Assembly: GCF_001748225.1 (NCBI RefSeq)
Contig: NZ_BDFE01000007.1
Location: 1 to 64,000 of the forward strand
Origin: Desulfoplanes formicivorans
GTDB taxonomy: Bacteria; Desulfobacterota; Desulfovibrionia; Desulfovibrionales; Desulfomicrobiaceae
Length of the DNA: 64,000 nucleotides
Direction: 5' to 3'
Under the pieces are notes generated by a model. That model saw only the letters and a list, made by a program, of their open reading frames with translations, ran no database searches and was not told the DNA's origin. The first letter of the stretch is position 1. Each line of letters begins with the position of its first letter. Of the stretch, positions 8,130 to 17,404 are shown in pieces. The translations under genes and the position numbers were made by a program.

Positions 8130-8171
8130 CCAGCGCGCATGTCGTTTTTTTGCAAACGACATGCGCGCTGG
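8130..8171 (+). promoter_or_regulatory. Perfect 18-bp hairpin in the zupT leader
   Basis: The arms CCAGCGCGCATGTCGTTT (8130-8147) and its exact complement (8154-8171) flank a six-base loop. It lies 36 bases before the zupT start and has no T-run, so it is not an ordinary terminator. It could be a DNA operator, an mRNA stability element or a metal-responsive RNA structure. Confidence 0.6.
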
Positions 8172-8206
8172 TCCTTTATGAAGCATTTTACAAGGAGTGG
8201 TTTGCA

Positions 8207-9097
8207 ATGACAGCCGTATGGACAGCCTTCGGGCTTACCTTGTTTGCCGGTTTGGCAACCGGTATTGGCAGCGCCATCGCCTTTACGGCCAAGCGGACCA
8301 ATTACCGTTTCCTGTCTGTGGCAACGGGATTTTCCGCAGGGGTCATGCTCTATGTGTCCTTTATTGAAATTTTTTCCAAAGGACGTGACGCCCTGGTGAG
8401 CGTCTATGGCGACCCGTGGGGTTATTGGGCCAATGTGGGCTCCTTTTTTGCCGGGATACTGGTGATCGGTCTCATTGACGCCTTGATCCCCGAGGCCGAA
8501 AACCCCCATGAGGTTCACAGCGAAATGGAAACCGCGCCCCTCCATGATCCTTCAGCCCCCTTGCCTGATTTTGAGGCCATAGCCCGCACCAGGGATCGCG
8601 GCCTCGGGACCCATGTGCACCCCAAGGGGACCAGACTCATGCGCATGGGACTGTTTACCGCTCTGGCCATTGGCATTCACAATTTTCCCGAAGGTCTGGC
8701 CACTTTTCTGGCCGCCCTGCAGGATCCGGCTCTGGGGATAGCCATTGCCATAGCCATTGCCCTGCACAATATCCCGGAAGGAATCAGTGTTTCCGTGCCC
8801 ATATTCTATGCAACCGGAGACAGGAAAAAGGCCTTTGTCTACTCCATGCTCAGTGGTCTGGCAGAACCTGTGGGAGCGGGCATTGCCTATGCGGCCATGC
8901 GTCTTTTTATGGGAGGCGACGCCATCCCGGGCCAGGTCATGGGCTTCTTGTTCGGTGGTGTTGCCGGAATCATGGTCTACATCAGTCTCGACGAACTCCT
9001 GCCCACCAGCCGAGCCTACGGGCAAGGCCACGACAGCCTTTTGGGCCTGCTGGCCGGCATGGCCATCATGGCCTTGAGTCTGCTGCTCATGCGCTAG
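8207..9097 (+). CDS. zupT: Zinc/metal transporter ZupT, ZIP family (296 aa)
   Basis: ZIP-family permease importing Zn2+ and other divalent metals across the inner membrane. Eight hydrophobic segments are visible. The two metal-binding signatures of ZIP proteins are present: HNFPEG in helix IV and HNIPEG in helix V. An acidic/histidine loop (around [10 protein letters not shown]) lies between helices III and IV. The start at MTAVWTAFG has AAGGAG nine bases upstream; the longer frame from 8117 runs through the hairpin and is rejected. Confidence 0.92.
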   Translation: MTAVWTAFGLTLFAGLATGIGSAIAFTAKRTNYRFLSVATGFSAGVMLYVSFIEIFSKGRDALVSVYGDPWGYWANVGSFFAGILVIGLIDALIPEAENPHEVHSEMETAPLHDPSAPLPDFEAIARTRDRGLGTHVHPKGTRLMRMGLFTALAIGIHNFPEGLATFLAALQDPALGIAIAIAIALHNIPEGISVSVPIFYATGDRKKAFVYSMLSGLAEPVGAGIAYAAMRLFMGGDAIPGQVMGFLFGGVAGIMVYISLDELLPTSRAYGQGHDSLLGLLAGMAIMALSLLLMR

Positions 9098-9113
9098 GAA
9101 ACATCACCGGCAG

Positions 9114-9914
9114 TTATTCTTCCCGGGCTTCAGGAAAAATGGTTCCGATGGGAAGATGCGGAATGATCACCCGTTCCAGATCCCTGTACCCGGGGCGCCA
9201 GATGGTGGCGGCTGGTTTTCGTACGCGTGTATGGGGAGTCAGGCTCAACCGAGTGATATTCCCTGGATTGGCCCAGCAGGTCATCCCCTTGGTAACGGAA
9301 GGCTGGGGACGATGGATATGCCCGTTGACCACCCAATGGACTCCGGGAATTTCCACCAGGGGTACGGGCTTGTCCCTGAAATCAGGAAACGCCACATTGT
9401 GATGACTGATCCACATGACCATGGTGTCTTTAGGCCCCTTGACCGAGGACGGCAATGCATACCCGTCGGGAGAAGCACCCAGCACAAGGCGCTGCCCGCC
9501 TGTTACCAGCCTGAATACCGGACCTGGTTGCCCAATGAGATGGATCGCCCCCCGTGTGTGCAAATGCATGAGGGAGACATCCGGCGTAACGGTCCTGGCA
9601 CCCAGATGTTTATCGTGATTGCCCACCAGAACCCACGGCACATGCGCCTTGAACATCGTGGTAAGCTCCTCAAGCAGAGAAGAAGAATTGTCCACAGGCA
9701 CGTGGAGCAGATCACCGAGAAAAATCGGAATCAAATGGTGTTTTCTGGCCGTACGCAGACAAAAACGCACTTTGGCCAGAATCTGCTTGCGATAATTTCC
9801 CACCCGGTCATTGGGCGGATGATCGGCCACATGAGGGTCGGCCACAAAAAGCAATCCCTTGGCCCGAACCTCGGGGACCGAGGCATCCTGTTCATTTCCT
9901 ATTAATATATCCAT
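9114..9914 (-). CDS. Calcineurin-like metallophosphoesterase (266 aa)
   Basis: Hydrolase with the di-metal phosphoesterase motifs in order: DPHVADH, GDLLH, GNHDKH, SHHN and GHIHR. This is the arrangement of the SbcD/Mre11-like and YfcE-like families; the substrate is unknown. The start is uncertain: ATG at 9914 (MDILIGN) lacks a strong ribosome binding site, and a TTG at 10028 with AGGAT upstream would add 38 residues. It stands alone, convergent with zupT. Confidence 0.8.
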   Translation of the reverse strand: MDILIGNEQDASVPEVRAKGLLFVADPHVADHPPNDRVGNYRKQILAKVRFCLRTARKHHLIPIFLGDLLHVPVDNSSSLLEELTTMFKAHVPWVLVGNHDKHLGARTVTPDVSLMHLHTRGAIHLIGQPGPVFRLVTGGQRLVLGASPDGYALPSSVKGPKDTMVMWISHHNVAFPDFRDKPVPLVEIPGVHWVVNGHIHRPQPSVTKGMTCWANPGNITRLSLTPHTRVRKPAATIWRPGYRDLERVIIPHLPIGTIFPEAREE

Positions 9915-10201
9915 GAAATTTCTGCCGGTTTCTCCTGCTGCGTTTATGATACGTGTTGATAAAATAGGACCAAGAGCCTCACAACGCATGAAAGTGCTCA
10001 CATTCTCATTCCATGAGTTGTTCAACAAAACATCCTAACCATGAGGGGTCCTCGAATATTCTCAAGGGATAAGTCACCCGGCACAACCTGCCACGCCTTT
10101 TCCTGTGGTTGACAACCGCCACGAGTTAGCCCATGCTAATAGAGTTTTCCATATCTTCGGACACAAAATTCCATCATCCAACTCCAACCATGAGGAATAC
10201 A

Positions 10202-10465
10202 ATGCCATACTCGAACCTGCAACGTTATCCCCAAACGATATGGCGCTCTGTGCACAACGGGCTGAACCGCATGGGAATTCATCCCCTTGTGGCCCTTGGG
10301 TGTGTGCTTCTCCTGATCATCATCCCCCGTCTGGTTATTCTTGCGGTCTTTGTGTACGCGGGTTACTGGCTGTATCGCAACGGCGTCTTTTCCGGCCATG
10401 GACCAACGACCCGCGCCAAGGGCTGCCATGGACGGGGAGGTGGCAGAAGAAAAGGCCGAAGATGA
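10202..10465 (+). CDS. Small membrane protein of unknown function (87 aa)
   Basis: The start ATG has GAGGA a few bases upstream. One long hydrophobic stretch (about residues 26-52: VALGCVLLLIIIPRLVILAV) is followed by a glycine/arginine-rich basic tail (GRGGGRRKGRR). I do not recognise a family. It is closely followed by another small membrane protein, probably in the same transcript. Confidence 0.55.
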   Translation: MPYSNLQRYPQTIWRSVHNGLNRMGIHPLVALGCVLLLIIIPRLVILAVFVYAGYWLYRNGVFSGHGPTTRAKGCHGRGGGRRKGRR

Positions 10466-10484
10466 TCAATGACCTTGGAAAGTC

Positions 10485-10715
10485 ATGAATAACGAACAAA
10501 AACATGCCTTGATCACCAGCATTCTGGTCCTTGCTCTTTTGATTGGCGGCGCAGTGATGTTCACCATGTTCCAGAGCCTGCAAACCATGGCCATGGCGGG
10601 TCTGCTCCTGTTGGCCGGAATCGGTTGCTGGGTCCAGGGACGATCTGCTGGTTCTTCAAAACCCCGATCTTGCGAAAAATCAGGGTCCTCGGCAAGCCCA
10701 AAGGATCCGCAATGA
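10485..10715 (+). CDS. Small two-helix membrane protein of unknown function (76 aa)
   Basis: GGAAAG lies just before the ATG. Two hydrophobic segments (about 9-27 and 35-49) are followed by a short polar Ser/Lys tail. It begins 20 bases after the previous small membrane gene, so they probably form one unit. No known domain recognised. Confidence 0.55.
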   Translation: MNNEQKHALITSILVLALLIGGAVMFTMFQSLQTMAMAGLLLLAGIGCWVQGRSAGSSKPRSCEKSGSSASPKDPQ

Positions 10716-10819
10716 CGTAATGGCGCTCTCTTCCCTTTGTCTTCACGGGTTGCCCCCTGGGAATGACACCACAAAGGGCATTCTGATCCTGCCCCCATTT
10801 TACAAACCCGCTTTATGGT

Positions 10820-10865
10820 GAAAACGCCAATGGTCCGGCAATGCTGCCGGACCATTGGCGTTTTC
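10820..10865. terminator. Bidirectional terminator with 21-bp perfect stem
   Basis: GAAAACGCCAATGGTCCGGCA and its exact complement are separated by four bases, with A/T-rich ends on both sides. It separates the small membrane genes (+) from the large transglutaminase gene (-). Confidence 0.9.
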
Positions 10866-10894
10866 TTTTCAAGACAGGTTGGCAACCACCGCTA

Positions 10895-13800
10895 TTACTG
10901 CATTTCCAGAACCAGAGATCCCCTGGCATTGCCCACCAGAATGTCCTCGGCCTTGCGCACCTGCGCATATTCTGCCGGGCCGATGACCGTGGGCACGGCA
11001 ACGGCCTGAATCTCCATTTCCAGGGCCTGGGGAGGCACATGGGCCAGTTTCCCGGACCGCGATGGCAATACCTGGGTATGCACGCGAATTCCCCCGGCCC
11101 TGCCAATGGGCAGGAAAAGATCCCGGGCGGGCAAAACAAGAATTCTTTCAGTACCCTGAGGCAACTCGACGCGAATGCCAATGGTTGTTTTCCGGTCCAG
11201 ATCCCGCAACAGGGGATTGGTCCGGGTACGTCCATCAACCCCGGCAATATCTCTGATCATGCCCGGAAGATCCACATACAAGAATTTTCCCTGACGGATG
11301 CCCATGGCGGGCACTTGAACCGCCAGAACTTCTTTGCCGGGATATGAGGCAAAATCCTCTTCGTATCGGGTCATCACCCCGTTCAGGCTGATGGTTCCCG
11401 TCTGCTCCTGCCGATACCTGGCCGCCATTTCCGGAGACATCTCGGCAAGCATTCTGTGGTAGGTATTGTACATGGTTCCCCGGAAAACCCGGGTTCGGGT
11501 GACAAGGGCATCCCCGTTTGCCTTGAGATCAAGGACATAGTCCACGTCCAGAGCATCACCCCTCCCTTTGGCAGCCATGATGGTCGTCAAGCGACCACTG
11601 GGCAGTTCAAGACCTGCTCGCCCCTGCAGGGCCGTACTGCCAAGGGCCGCATATTCATCCGTGTCATTCAGATAGATGGTACCCTCGCCCACACGGACCC
11701 TCACAAGGACCTGGTCCAGCCAGTCACGGGCAACATATTCCCGCATGAATTCCTGCAAAGCCGGTACAGAAGGCGCATTGCCGGCAATGACAAAAGACGG
11801 CTCAAACCCCGCGGCCTTGAGCATGGCATAGAAGACAGTGGCCCGGTCGGCAGAGCAACCATATCCCGCCTGCACAACCCTGTCGGCCCCAAAGGTCGCC
11901 TCCATGGGATAGGTATCGGTTCCCGGCCCCTTCAAAAGGATATTTCTGGACACAAAATCCCGGATCAAGCGGATTTTTTCCAGATCATCGGCCGCATGGG
12001 CAACCAGCTTCCTGGCTGTGACAGCGGCCTGTTGGCCCTGGCGAGCCGCATCTTCCAGCAGGCGGCCAAGGTTTGCCGCCACTTCAGGCCATGTTTTTGA
12101 GGTCAAGGCCACAACAGGTTGAAATGCATACGCCGGGGGCAGATCGTTTTCCTGGGCCACCGGAGCCACGTGGCGGGCCGTAAAGGTGTAGGTCACCCGA
12201 CCATCCCGGGCATGCCTTGATTGTTCGATGATCTTCCGGGGTTCCCTGACCCAATATCTGGCCAGTCCCCACCCCTGATCAGCAGCAAAAACCCTCACCT
12301 TCAAGGTATCGGGCAGCTGAATCCGCACTGTTTTGTGCACAACCGGATATTCGCCCGACATGACCTCTTTCATGGCAAAAAAATCACCCTGTTTGACCAC
12401 CCTTTCCAGGGTATAGTCGATCACCGAGCCCTGTTCCACCCCGGGCAGACCAGCCACCAGGGTCTTGGCCGCAGGATACATGGGCGCTTCTCCCACCCAG
12501 GGAGCATCCATGAGATTGATCTCCTGGGGTTCGATGGTCTTGACGGTTCCATCCCTGCCCGTAACCGTGGCATTGACAAGGCGAACCTGTTCATGGGCCG
12601 GGGTGAAGTCCACCCGGATCTCGCTGTTCTTTTTCTTGCCCGCATAGGTGAGAATTCTGGTTCGCACATGATCCCTGCGCACCCAGGCATGGTCATTGCT
12701 GACCCGAACATCCACATCATGGTGCAACACCACGGCATCGGGATTGAACGATCCATACCAGGCCGCCATGTCGGACTCTTCTTTTGGGGCAGCAAACAGG
12801 CATCTGCTTCGTTCGTAAATTTCCTGCCGGGCCAGGCTCTTTTGCAGGGCAAGATACTGAGCAGGGGAATATTCAGGGAGATTCAGGGTAAACAGATGCC
12901 GGGCAACAAGATTTCCGTCCTGGAGGGTGAACAACCGGGTGAAGTCGGTCTCCCGGGACTGCTCGGTCACGGGATCAGGAGCGCTGAGCAAGGGACCCAC
13001 CGTGTCCCCGAGGTGAATGCGTACACGTTCATCCACCCCGCAGGCATACTGGGTGAACAGGGGATACCGTCGTTTTTTGAGACCCATCTTGTCGATGAGC
13101 ATCCGGGCCACGCCCACATGACGACCCAAAAAGAGAGAGGGAAGCATGTGGGTTTCCTGCTTGCCGGTCAGGAAGCGGTCCATCTGAAAATCAAGACGGA
13201 CGGTCAACGTCTCGGACGTATCCATGATGTTATCGGGCGATACCTTCATGGCAAGCAACCGGGCTCCGGGGTATCCCTTCTTGAGTACGTTTTCAAAATA
13301 GGCCCGCTGTTTTTCCCGAGGGGAACGGGCAAAAAATCCCCGGTAGGCGCTGTCGTTGATCCCGTTGAACGTCAGTACGGTTGTGGCATTGAGGCCGCCG
13401 TCCTCGTGCAGTTCTCCGGAGGTCTTGATGCACAGCATGTTCTCCCTTGCCGGGACAATGGGACTGGTGCGCAGGGAATCACCCTCGGGGGTGGCCACAA
13501 GATAACTGCAATTGTTCAGATAGGGAGGAAAAAGATCCCGTGTGTGTTCGTCCGTGGAATCCATGAGCACCATGTGCCCATTGTCCAAACGCGCACAGCT
13601 GACCGCATGGTTGAAAAAAGGCAGGGGGATTTCAGGGTCCTTTTGGGGCCCGGACATGATGAGCACAGGATAGGCATCAAACCCGGCCAAACGGAGCATG
13701 GACACCAGGAGCGCGGCCTTGTCCCTGCAGACCCCGGCCCGGCGATCAAAAGTCATGCTCGCGGGATGGGGTTCATAGCCTGGTGCCGTTGTTTCCAGTG

Positions 13801-14782
13801 TCAGGCCGAGATAGCGGATTTCCTGGGAAACCCAGGTAAAAATCGCCTGGATGCGTTCCATGGGGTCATCCACCCCGTCCACCAACTCATGCACCTTTTT
13901 CTGCATGGCCGGAGTGACCTGATCCAAATGGGGTTTGGACAGCTGCCAGTACCAACGGGAAATCCATTCCCAATGGGGGATGGTACTCACCAGGACCCGT
14001 TGAGCCACCGTATGAAAGGACGGCATGTCCGGCTCGGGAAAGGCCTGGGGAATATCCCGGCCTTCCCAGACATGAACAATCTCATCGCCCACACGTTCCT
14101 GTGTATGGGTCAGGGTTGTCCCCACCTTGTCCCGAATGGCCATGCGGGCCAGAGGCAGAGAAGCAGGGCCTGTCAACGTATATTTTTTGTGCAGGATGGG
14201 CGAGGTACTTTCAAACAGAATGAGATCGCTGAAGCTTCCGGGCACGCGCACCTTGGCAAAAACATCCTCAATGGAGTAATGAACCACGTCCCCCACCTGG
14301 AGATCAGGCACATGGAGCATAAGTATCTTGTCATTGGGGTTGTAGATGTTGGCATCCATCTGGCTGCGATCGATCATCACTCGGGAGTTGGCCTCAATAT
14401 CCACGGGAACAACCGATCCGTCGGGACGGATGACCTCGACCTTGTCGAACCGGGTGGTATTGTAGGGGATGGTGAACCAGGAGGACAGAGAGCGGGAAGC
14501 GTCAACACCCTCACGAGTCAGGACTTTCTGATAGGTTTCATCTCGCTGCACATAGGTTCCGTCTTCCTGATACTTGACCCATGTATGGCTTTCCACAATG
14601 ACCGAGTCGGCATTGGGGTAAGCCTCGGGTGTAACCCGGGCAGCCGCGGCCAGGGCCTGATCCCGATCAATGAGGACCAAAGGGGCTTCAACACCGGCAA
14701 AAGCCTGGGAAAAGGTCCAGAGAACCAGACACACAACGTGCAGAACAAGAAAGTGACGCATGGACATGGGTCTTGTTTTCAT
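10895..14782 (-). CDS. Secreted tandem DUF3857/transglutaminase-like protein (1295 aa)
   Basis: An N-terminal signal peptide (MKTRPMSMRHFLVLHVVCLV, cleavage near AFA-GVE) points to the periplasm or cell surface. The protein holds two similar halves, each a DUF3857 beta domain followed by a transglutaminase core. Half 1 has the Cys in AGVCRDKAALL, a His in FFNHAVSC and Asp in LMDSTDEH. Half 2 has the Cys in GYGCSADRA, but the segment where His is expected reads WLDQVLVRV, so the His seems replaced by Gln. Half 2 may therefore be inactive. The start is supported by GGGAGGT nine bases upstream. Substrate unknown; related proteins are often near polysaccharide or cell-wall genes, but these neighbours give no clue. 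Confidence 0.85.
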   Translation of the reverse strand: MKTRPMSMRHFLVLHVVCLVLWTFSQAFAGVEAPLVLIDRDQALAAAARVTPEAYPNADSVIVESHTWVKYQEDGTYVQRDETYQKVLTREGVDASRSLSSWFTIPYNTTRFDKVEVIRPDGSVVPVDIEANSRVMIDRSQMDANIYNPNDKILMLHVPDLQVGDVVHYSIEDVFAKVRVPGSFSDLILFESTSPILHKKYTLTGPASLPLARMAIRDKVGTTLTHTQERVGDEIVHVWEGRDIPQAFPEPDMPSFHTVAQRVLVSTIPHWEWISRWYWQLSKPHLDQVTPAMQKKVHELVDGVDDPMERIQAIFTWVSQEIRYLGLTLETTAPGYEPHPASMTFDRRAGVCRDKAALLVSMLRLAGFDAYPVLIMSGPQKDPEIPLPFFNHAVSCARLDNGHMVLMDSTDEHTRDLFPPYLNNCSYLVATPEGDSLRTSPIVPARENMLCIKTSGELHEDGGLNATTVLTFNGINDSAYRGFFARSPREKQRAYFENVLKKGYPGARLLAMKVSPDNIMDTSETLTVRLDFQMDRFLTGKQETHMLPSLFLGRHVGVARMLIDKMGLKKRRYPLFTQYACGVDERVRIHLGDTVGPLLSAPDPVTEQSRETDFTRLFTLQDGNLVARHLFTLNLPEYSPAQYLALQKSLARQEIYERSRCLFAAPKEESDMAAWYGSFNPDAVVLHHDVDVRVSNDHAWVRRDHVRTRILTYAGKKKNSEIRVDFTPAHEQVRLVNATVTGRDGTVKTIEPQEINLMDAPWVGEAPMYPAAKTLVAGLPGVEQGSVIDYTLERVVKQGDFFAMKEVMSGEYPVVHKTVRIQLPDTLKVRVFAADQGWGLARYWVREPRKIIEQSRHARDGRVTYTFTARHVAPVAQENDLPPAYAFQPVVALTSKTWPEVAANLGRLLEDAARQGQQAAVTARKLVAHAADDLEKIRLIRDFVSRNILLKGPGTDTYPMEATFGADRVVQAGYGCSADRATVFYAMLKAAGFEPSFVIAGNAPSVPALQEFMREYVARDWLDQVLVRVRVGEGTIYLNDTDEYAALGSTALQGRAGLELPSGRLTTIMAAKGRGDALDVDYVLDLKANGDALVTRTRVFRGTMYNTYHRMLAEMSPEMAARYRQEQTGTISLNGVMTRYEEDFASYPGKEVLAVQVPAMGIRQGKFLYVDLPGMIRDIAGVDGRTRTNPLLRDLDRKTTIGIRVELPQGTERILVLPARDLFLPIGRAGGIRVHTQVLPSRSGKLAHVPPQALEMEIQAVAVPTVIGPAEYAQVRKAEDILVGNARGSLVLEMQ

Positions 14783-14848
14783 CACCAATGTACCTCCCGA
14801 ATCACAATAAAGATGACCTGAAATGGACAATTCTGATCCCCTTTTCCA

Positions 14849-15607
14849 TCACAAACCTGTATTGCAGGCCAGAAAGGGACAAAACCCAAGGGCTTCCGGG
14901 GTAATCCGATTCCGGTTCTCCCCTGTTTCATACAAGAACAGGGGATTTGTCAGAACCATTCCCGGCCCTCCGTTCTTGCGCCCTTCCACCAGCACAAGAC
15001 GAGCCGGAGCCCCCTGCCGGCCGTGAACCGGCATCACCCGTTTGGGCATGAGCCTGCATGTGCGCATGGTCCCCAGCAGCACATCCAGCCCCTCGGCCAA
15101 AAACACAAGATAGATCCGCCCGCGGTTCTTGAGGGCGCAGGCAGAGGCAGCCAAAAAATCATCCAGTGTGGCAGAAACCTGAAACCGCGCGTGGGTGCGT
15201 GAATCCTGAGGACATGTTTTGCCCCTTCCGGTTACCCGATACGGAGGATTGCATACGACCACATCAGCCCATTCAGGGCGTAAAAACCGGGGAGCCTCTC
15301 GAACATCGCCCTGCACAATATCCATGCGCTCCCCCAATCCCATGGCGGCCACATTGATCCGTGCCGAGCCAACCATATCGGGGTCCCTGTCCAGGCCGAC
15401 AACCTGCACAGAAGGCAGATCATGGTGCAGCAAAAGTCCCAGCCCGATCACCCCGCATCCGGTTCCCAGATCCAGAACCCGATCGTTTTTCCTTATCCGG
15501 GCAAAGCAGCTTGCCAGAAGCGCGTCCACGGCAAACCTGAAGCCCTGAGGGGGCTGCACAAGGCCGCGGGGAAAAAGGTTTCTTGCCTGCTCAATCGAAA
15601 TAGTCAT
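14849..15607 (-). CDS. SAM-dependent methyltransferase, TrmN6/YfiC-like (252 aa)
   Basis: Probably an N6-adenine methyltransferase acting on tRNA. It has a class I SAM-binding motif (DLGTGCGVIGLGL) and the N6-adenine/N5-Gln catalytic motif NPPYR. The preceding PQGFRFAVDALL segment is typical of the YfiC (TrmN6) group. It lies downstream of murJ in the same direction, 119 bases away. Exact substrate not provable from sequence. Confidence 0.8.
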   Translation of the reverse strand: MTISIEQARNLFPRGLVQPPQGFRFAVDALLASCFARIRKNDRVLDLGTGCGVIGLGLLLHHDLPSVQVVGLDRDPDMVGSARINVAAMGLGERMDIVQGDVREAPRFLRPEWADVVVCNPPYRVTGRGKTCPQDSRTHARFQVSATLDDFLAASACALKNRGRIYLVFLAEGLDVLLGTMRTCRLMPKRVMPVHGRQGAPARLVLVEGRKNGGPGMVLTNPLFLYETGENRNRITPEALGFCPFLACNTGL

Positions 15608-15726
15608 GAAGGTAGGAGATATTCGAAATGCGCGTTAGCTGGTGTATCGGCAAGAATTCTGGCTGCCGACAATTGCTGGCCATTGCACAGAAAACCCCCG
15701 GCCTGCCGGGGACAGGACAGACCTGC

Positions 15727-17265
15727 TCATGCTGGTGGCTCCTGTTTTTTCCGCCGCAGAACACCAAGGAGCAAGGACACCTCGGGTACACTCCACCAGA
15801 TGGCCACCCCGATGAACCCAGCCACCCAGACCGGAATAAGCGCAAAGGCCATGACAGCATGACCCGCCGTGAGCATGGTCCCGGCCAGGACACAGCCGCT
15901 CAGGACCAGCATCTTGCCCAAGGCGGAAGAAGGACGCAGGCGGTCCAGTTCCTGTTTGCGGCCAAGATATCGGACCAGAAGAACCACATTGGCCCAGGAA
16001 GAAAGGCTGGTAGCTGCTGCCAGTCCCACATGATCGTAGAATTGCATCAGTATCAGACCCAGGGAAATATTGAGACAAAGACACACCATGGCGATCCAGA
16101 CCGGGGTCCTGGTATCCTCCAGGGCATAGAACGCGGCTACCAATGATCTGACACAGGAAAACGCGGGAAGCCCCAGGGCATAGGCCTGCAGGGCCAGGGC
16201 CGTCTGCACCACGTCCGGGCCGGTAAACGCACCACGTTCAAACAGCAACTCCACAATGGGCTCGGCCAGACCACCCAATCCGGCAGCCGCGGGCAGACTG
16301 ATGAACAGGGTCAGATTGAGGGCCGAAGACAGGCCACTGCCAAATCCCTTCCAGTCTTTTCTCCCGGCCAGACCGGACAGGGAAGGAAGAGCCGCCGTCC
16401 CTATGGCCACGCCGAAAATGCCCAGGGGGAACTGAACCAGCCGGTCCGCATAATACAGATAGGAAATACTCCCCAAAGGCAAAAACGAAGCCAGCACGGT
16501 CCCCAGAAGAATGTTTATCTGGTACACGGCAGAACCAAGCACCGAAGGGCCCATGAGCCGACCTATCCGCTTGACGCCGGTATCCAGCAGGCCAACCTGC
16601 CCCCACCAGGAAAAACCCTTTTGCCGCAAAAACGGCTGTTGAACCGTCCACTGGGCCACTCCGGCCACAAGCACTCCCCAGGATAACGCATGGGGCACGG
16701 AAAGCCCCATGCCAACAGCCGTCAGAGCTGCAACAATGAGCACGATATTCAACATGCACGGCGCCAGGGCCGGAGCCAGGAAATGGTCCATGGCATTGAG
16801 CACGCCCATGCACAGGGCAACGGCCGAGATGAACAGGATATAGGGGAAACAGATTCTAACCAGGGTGGTGGTCGTGGCCAGAAGTTCGGGAGAGCGGGAA
16901 AAACCGGGAGCAACCAGCAGGGTGATGGGTTCGGCAAAAACCATGGCCGCCAGCACAATCGCCCCCAGGATGATCAGCAGCCAGACCTGGATCGAACGGG
17001 CCAGGACAAAAGCGGCCCTGTCCCCCTCTGTCTGCCGCATGCGGGTGAATACCGGCACAAAGGCCATGGTCAGCGAACCCTCGGCAAAAAGACGCCTGAG
17101 CAGATTGGGCAACCGAAAGGCCACAAAAAAGGCATCGGCAAGGGGACCCGCCCCCAGGGCAAAGGCCACGATGAGATCCCTGGCAAACCCCAAAACGCGG
17201 CTGAGCAGCGTTGCTCCGGCCACAACCGAAGCGTTTCTCGTGATTTGCCGGGCATGATCGGACAT
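15727..17265 (-). CDS. murJ: Lipid II flippase MurJ (512 aa)
   Basis: Moves lipid-linked peptidoglycan precursor to the outer face of the inner membrane. About fourteen hydrophobic segments are present. The N-terminus has the MurJ signature (LLSRVLGFARD, ADAFFVAFRLPNLLRRLFAEG). The start was set at ATG 17265 (MSDHARQ), with GGAG upstream, in preference to an in-frame TTG three codons earlier. Confidence 0.95.
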   Translation of the reverse strand: MSDHARQITRNASVVAGATLLSRVLGFARDLIVAFALGAGPLADAFFVAFRLPNLLRRLFAEGSLTMAFVPVFTRMRQTEGDRAAFVLARSIQVWLLIILGAIVLAAMVFAEPITLLVAPGFSRSPELLATTTTLVRICFPYILFISAVALCMGVLNAMDHFLAPALAPCMLNIVLIVAALTAVGMGLSVPHALSWGVLVAGVAQWTVQQPFLRQKGFSWWGQVGLLDTGVKRIGRLMGPSVLGSAVYQINILLGTVLASFLPLGSISYLYYADRLVQFPLGIFGVAIGTAALPSLSGLAGRKDWKGFGSGLSSALNLTLFISLPAAAGLGGLAEPIVELLFERGAFTGPDVVQTALALQAYALGLPAFSCVRSLVAAFYALEDTRTPVWIAMVCLCLNISLGLILMQFYDHVGLAAATSLSSWANVVLLVRYLGRKQELDRLRPSSALGKMLVLSGCVLAGTMLTAGHAVMAFALIPVWVAGFIGVAIWWSVPEVSLLLGVLRRKKQEPPA

Positions 17266-17307
17266 GGGAACCAAATCTCCTGCTACCGGACCACACGGTC
17301 CTGATCA

Positions 17308-17333
17308 CAAAAAATGCCGACAAAGTGCCGGCA
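17308..17333 (-). terminator. Probable lon terminator
   Basis: On the minus strand TGCCG and CGGCA flank an eight- to nine-base loop and are followed by TTTTTT. The stem is short, so confidence is moderate. Confidence 0.55.
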
Positions 17334-17404
17334 AAAAGGGGCCGAGGGGCTCGCATGAGCCACCCGGCCGATCATCATTCGCAAAACATGACGGGCGCAC
17401 CCAT

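Noticed and set aside
12221-14821. 866-codon open frame on the plus strand
   Set aside because: It is fully antisense to the large transglutaminase gene, has no domain, and arises from GC-rich codon bias.
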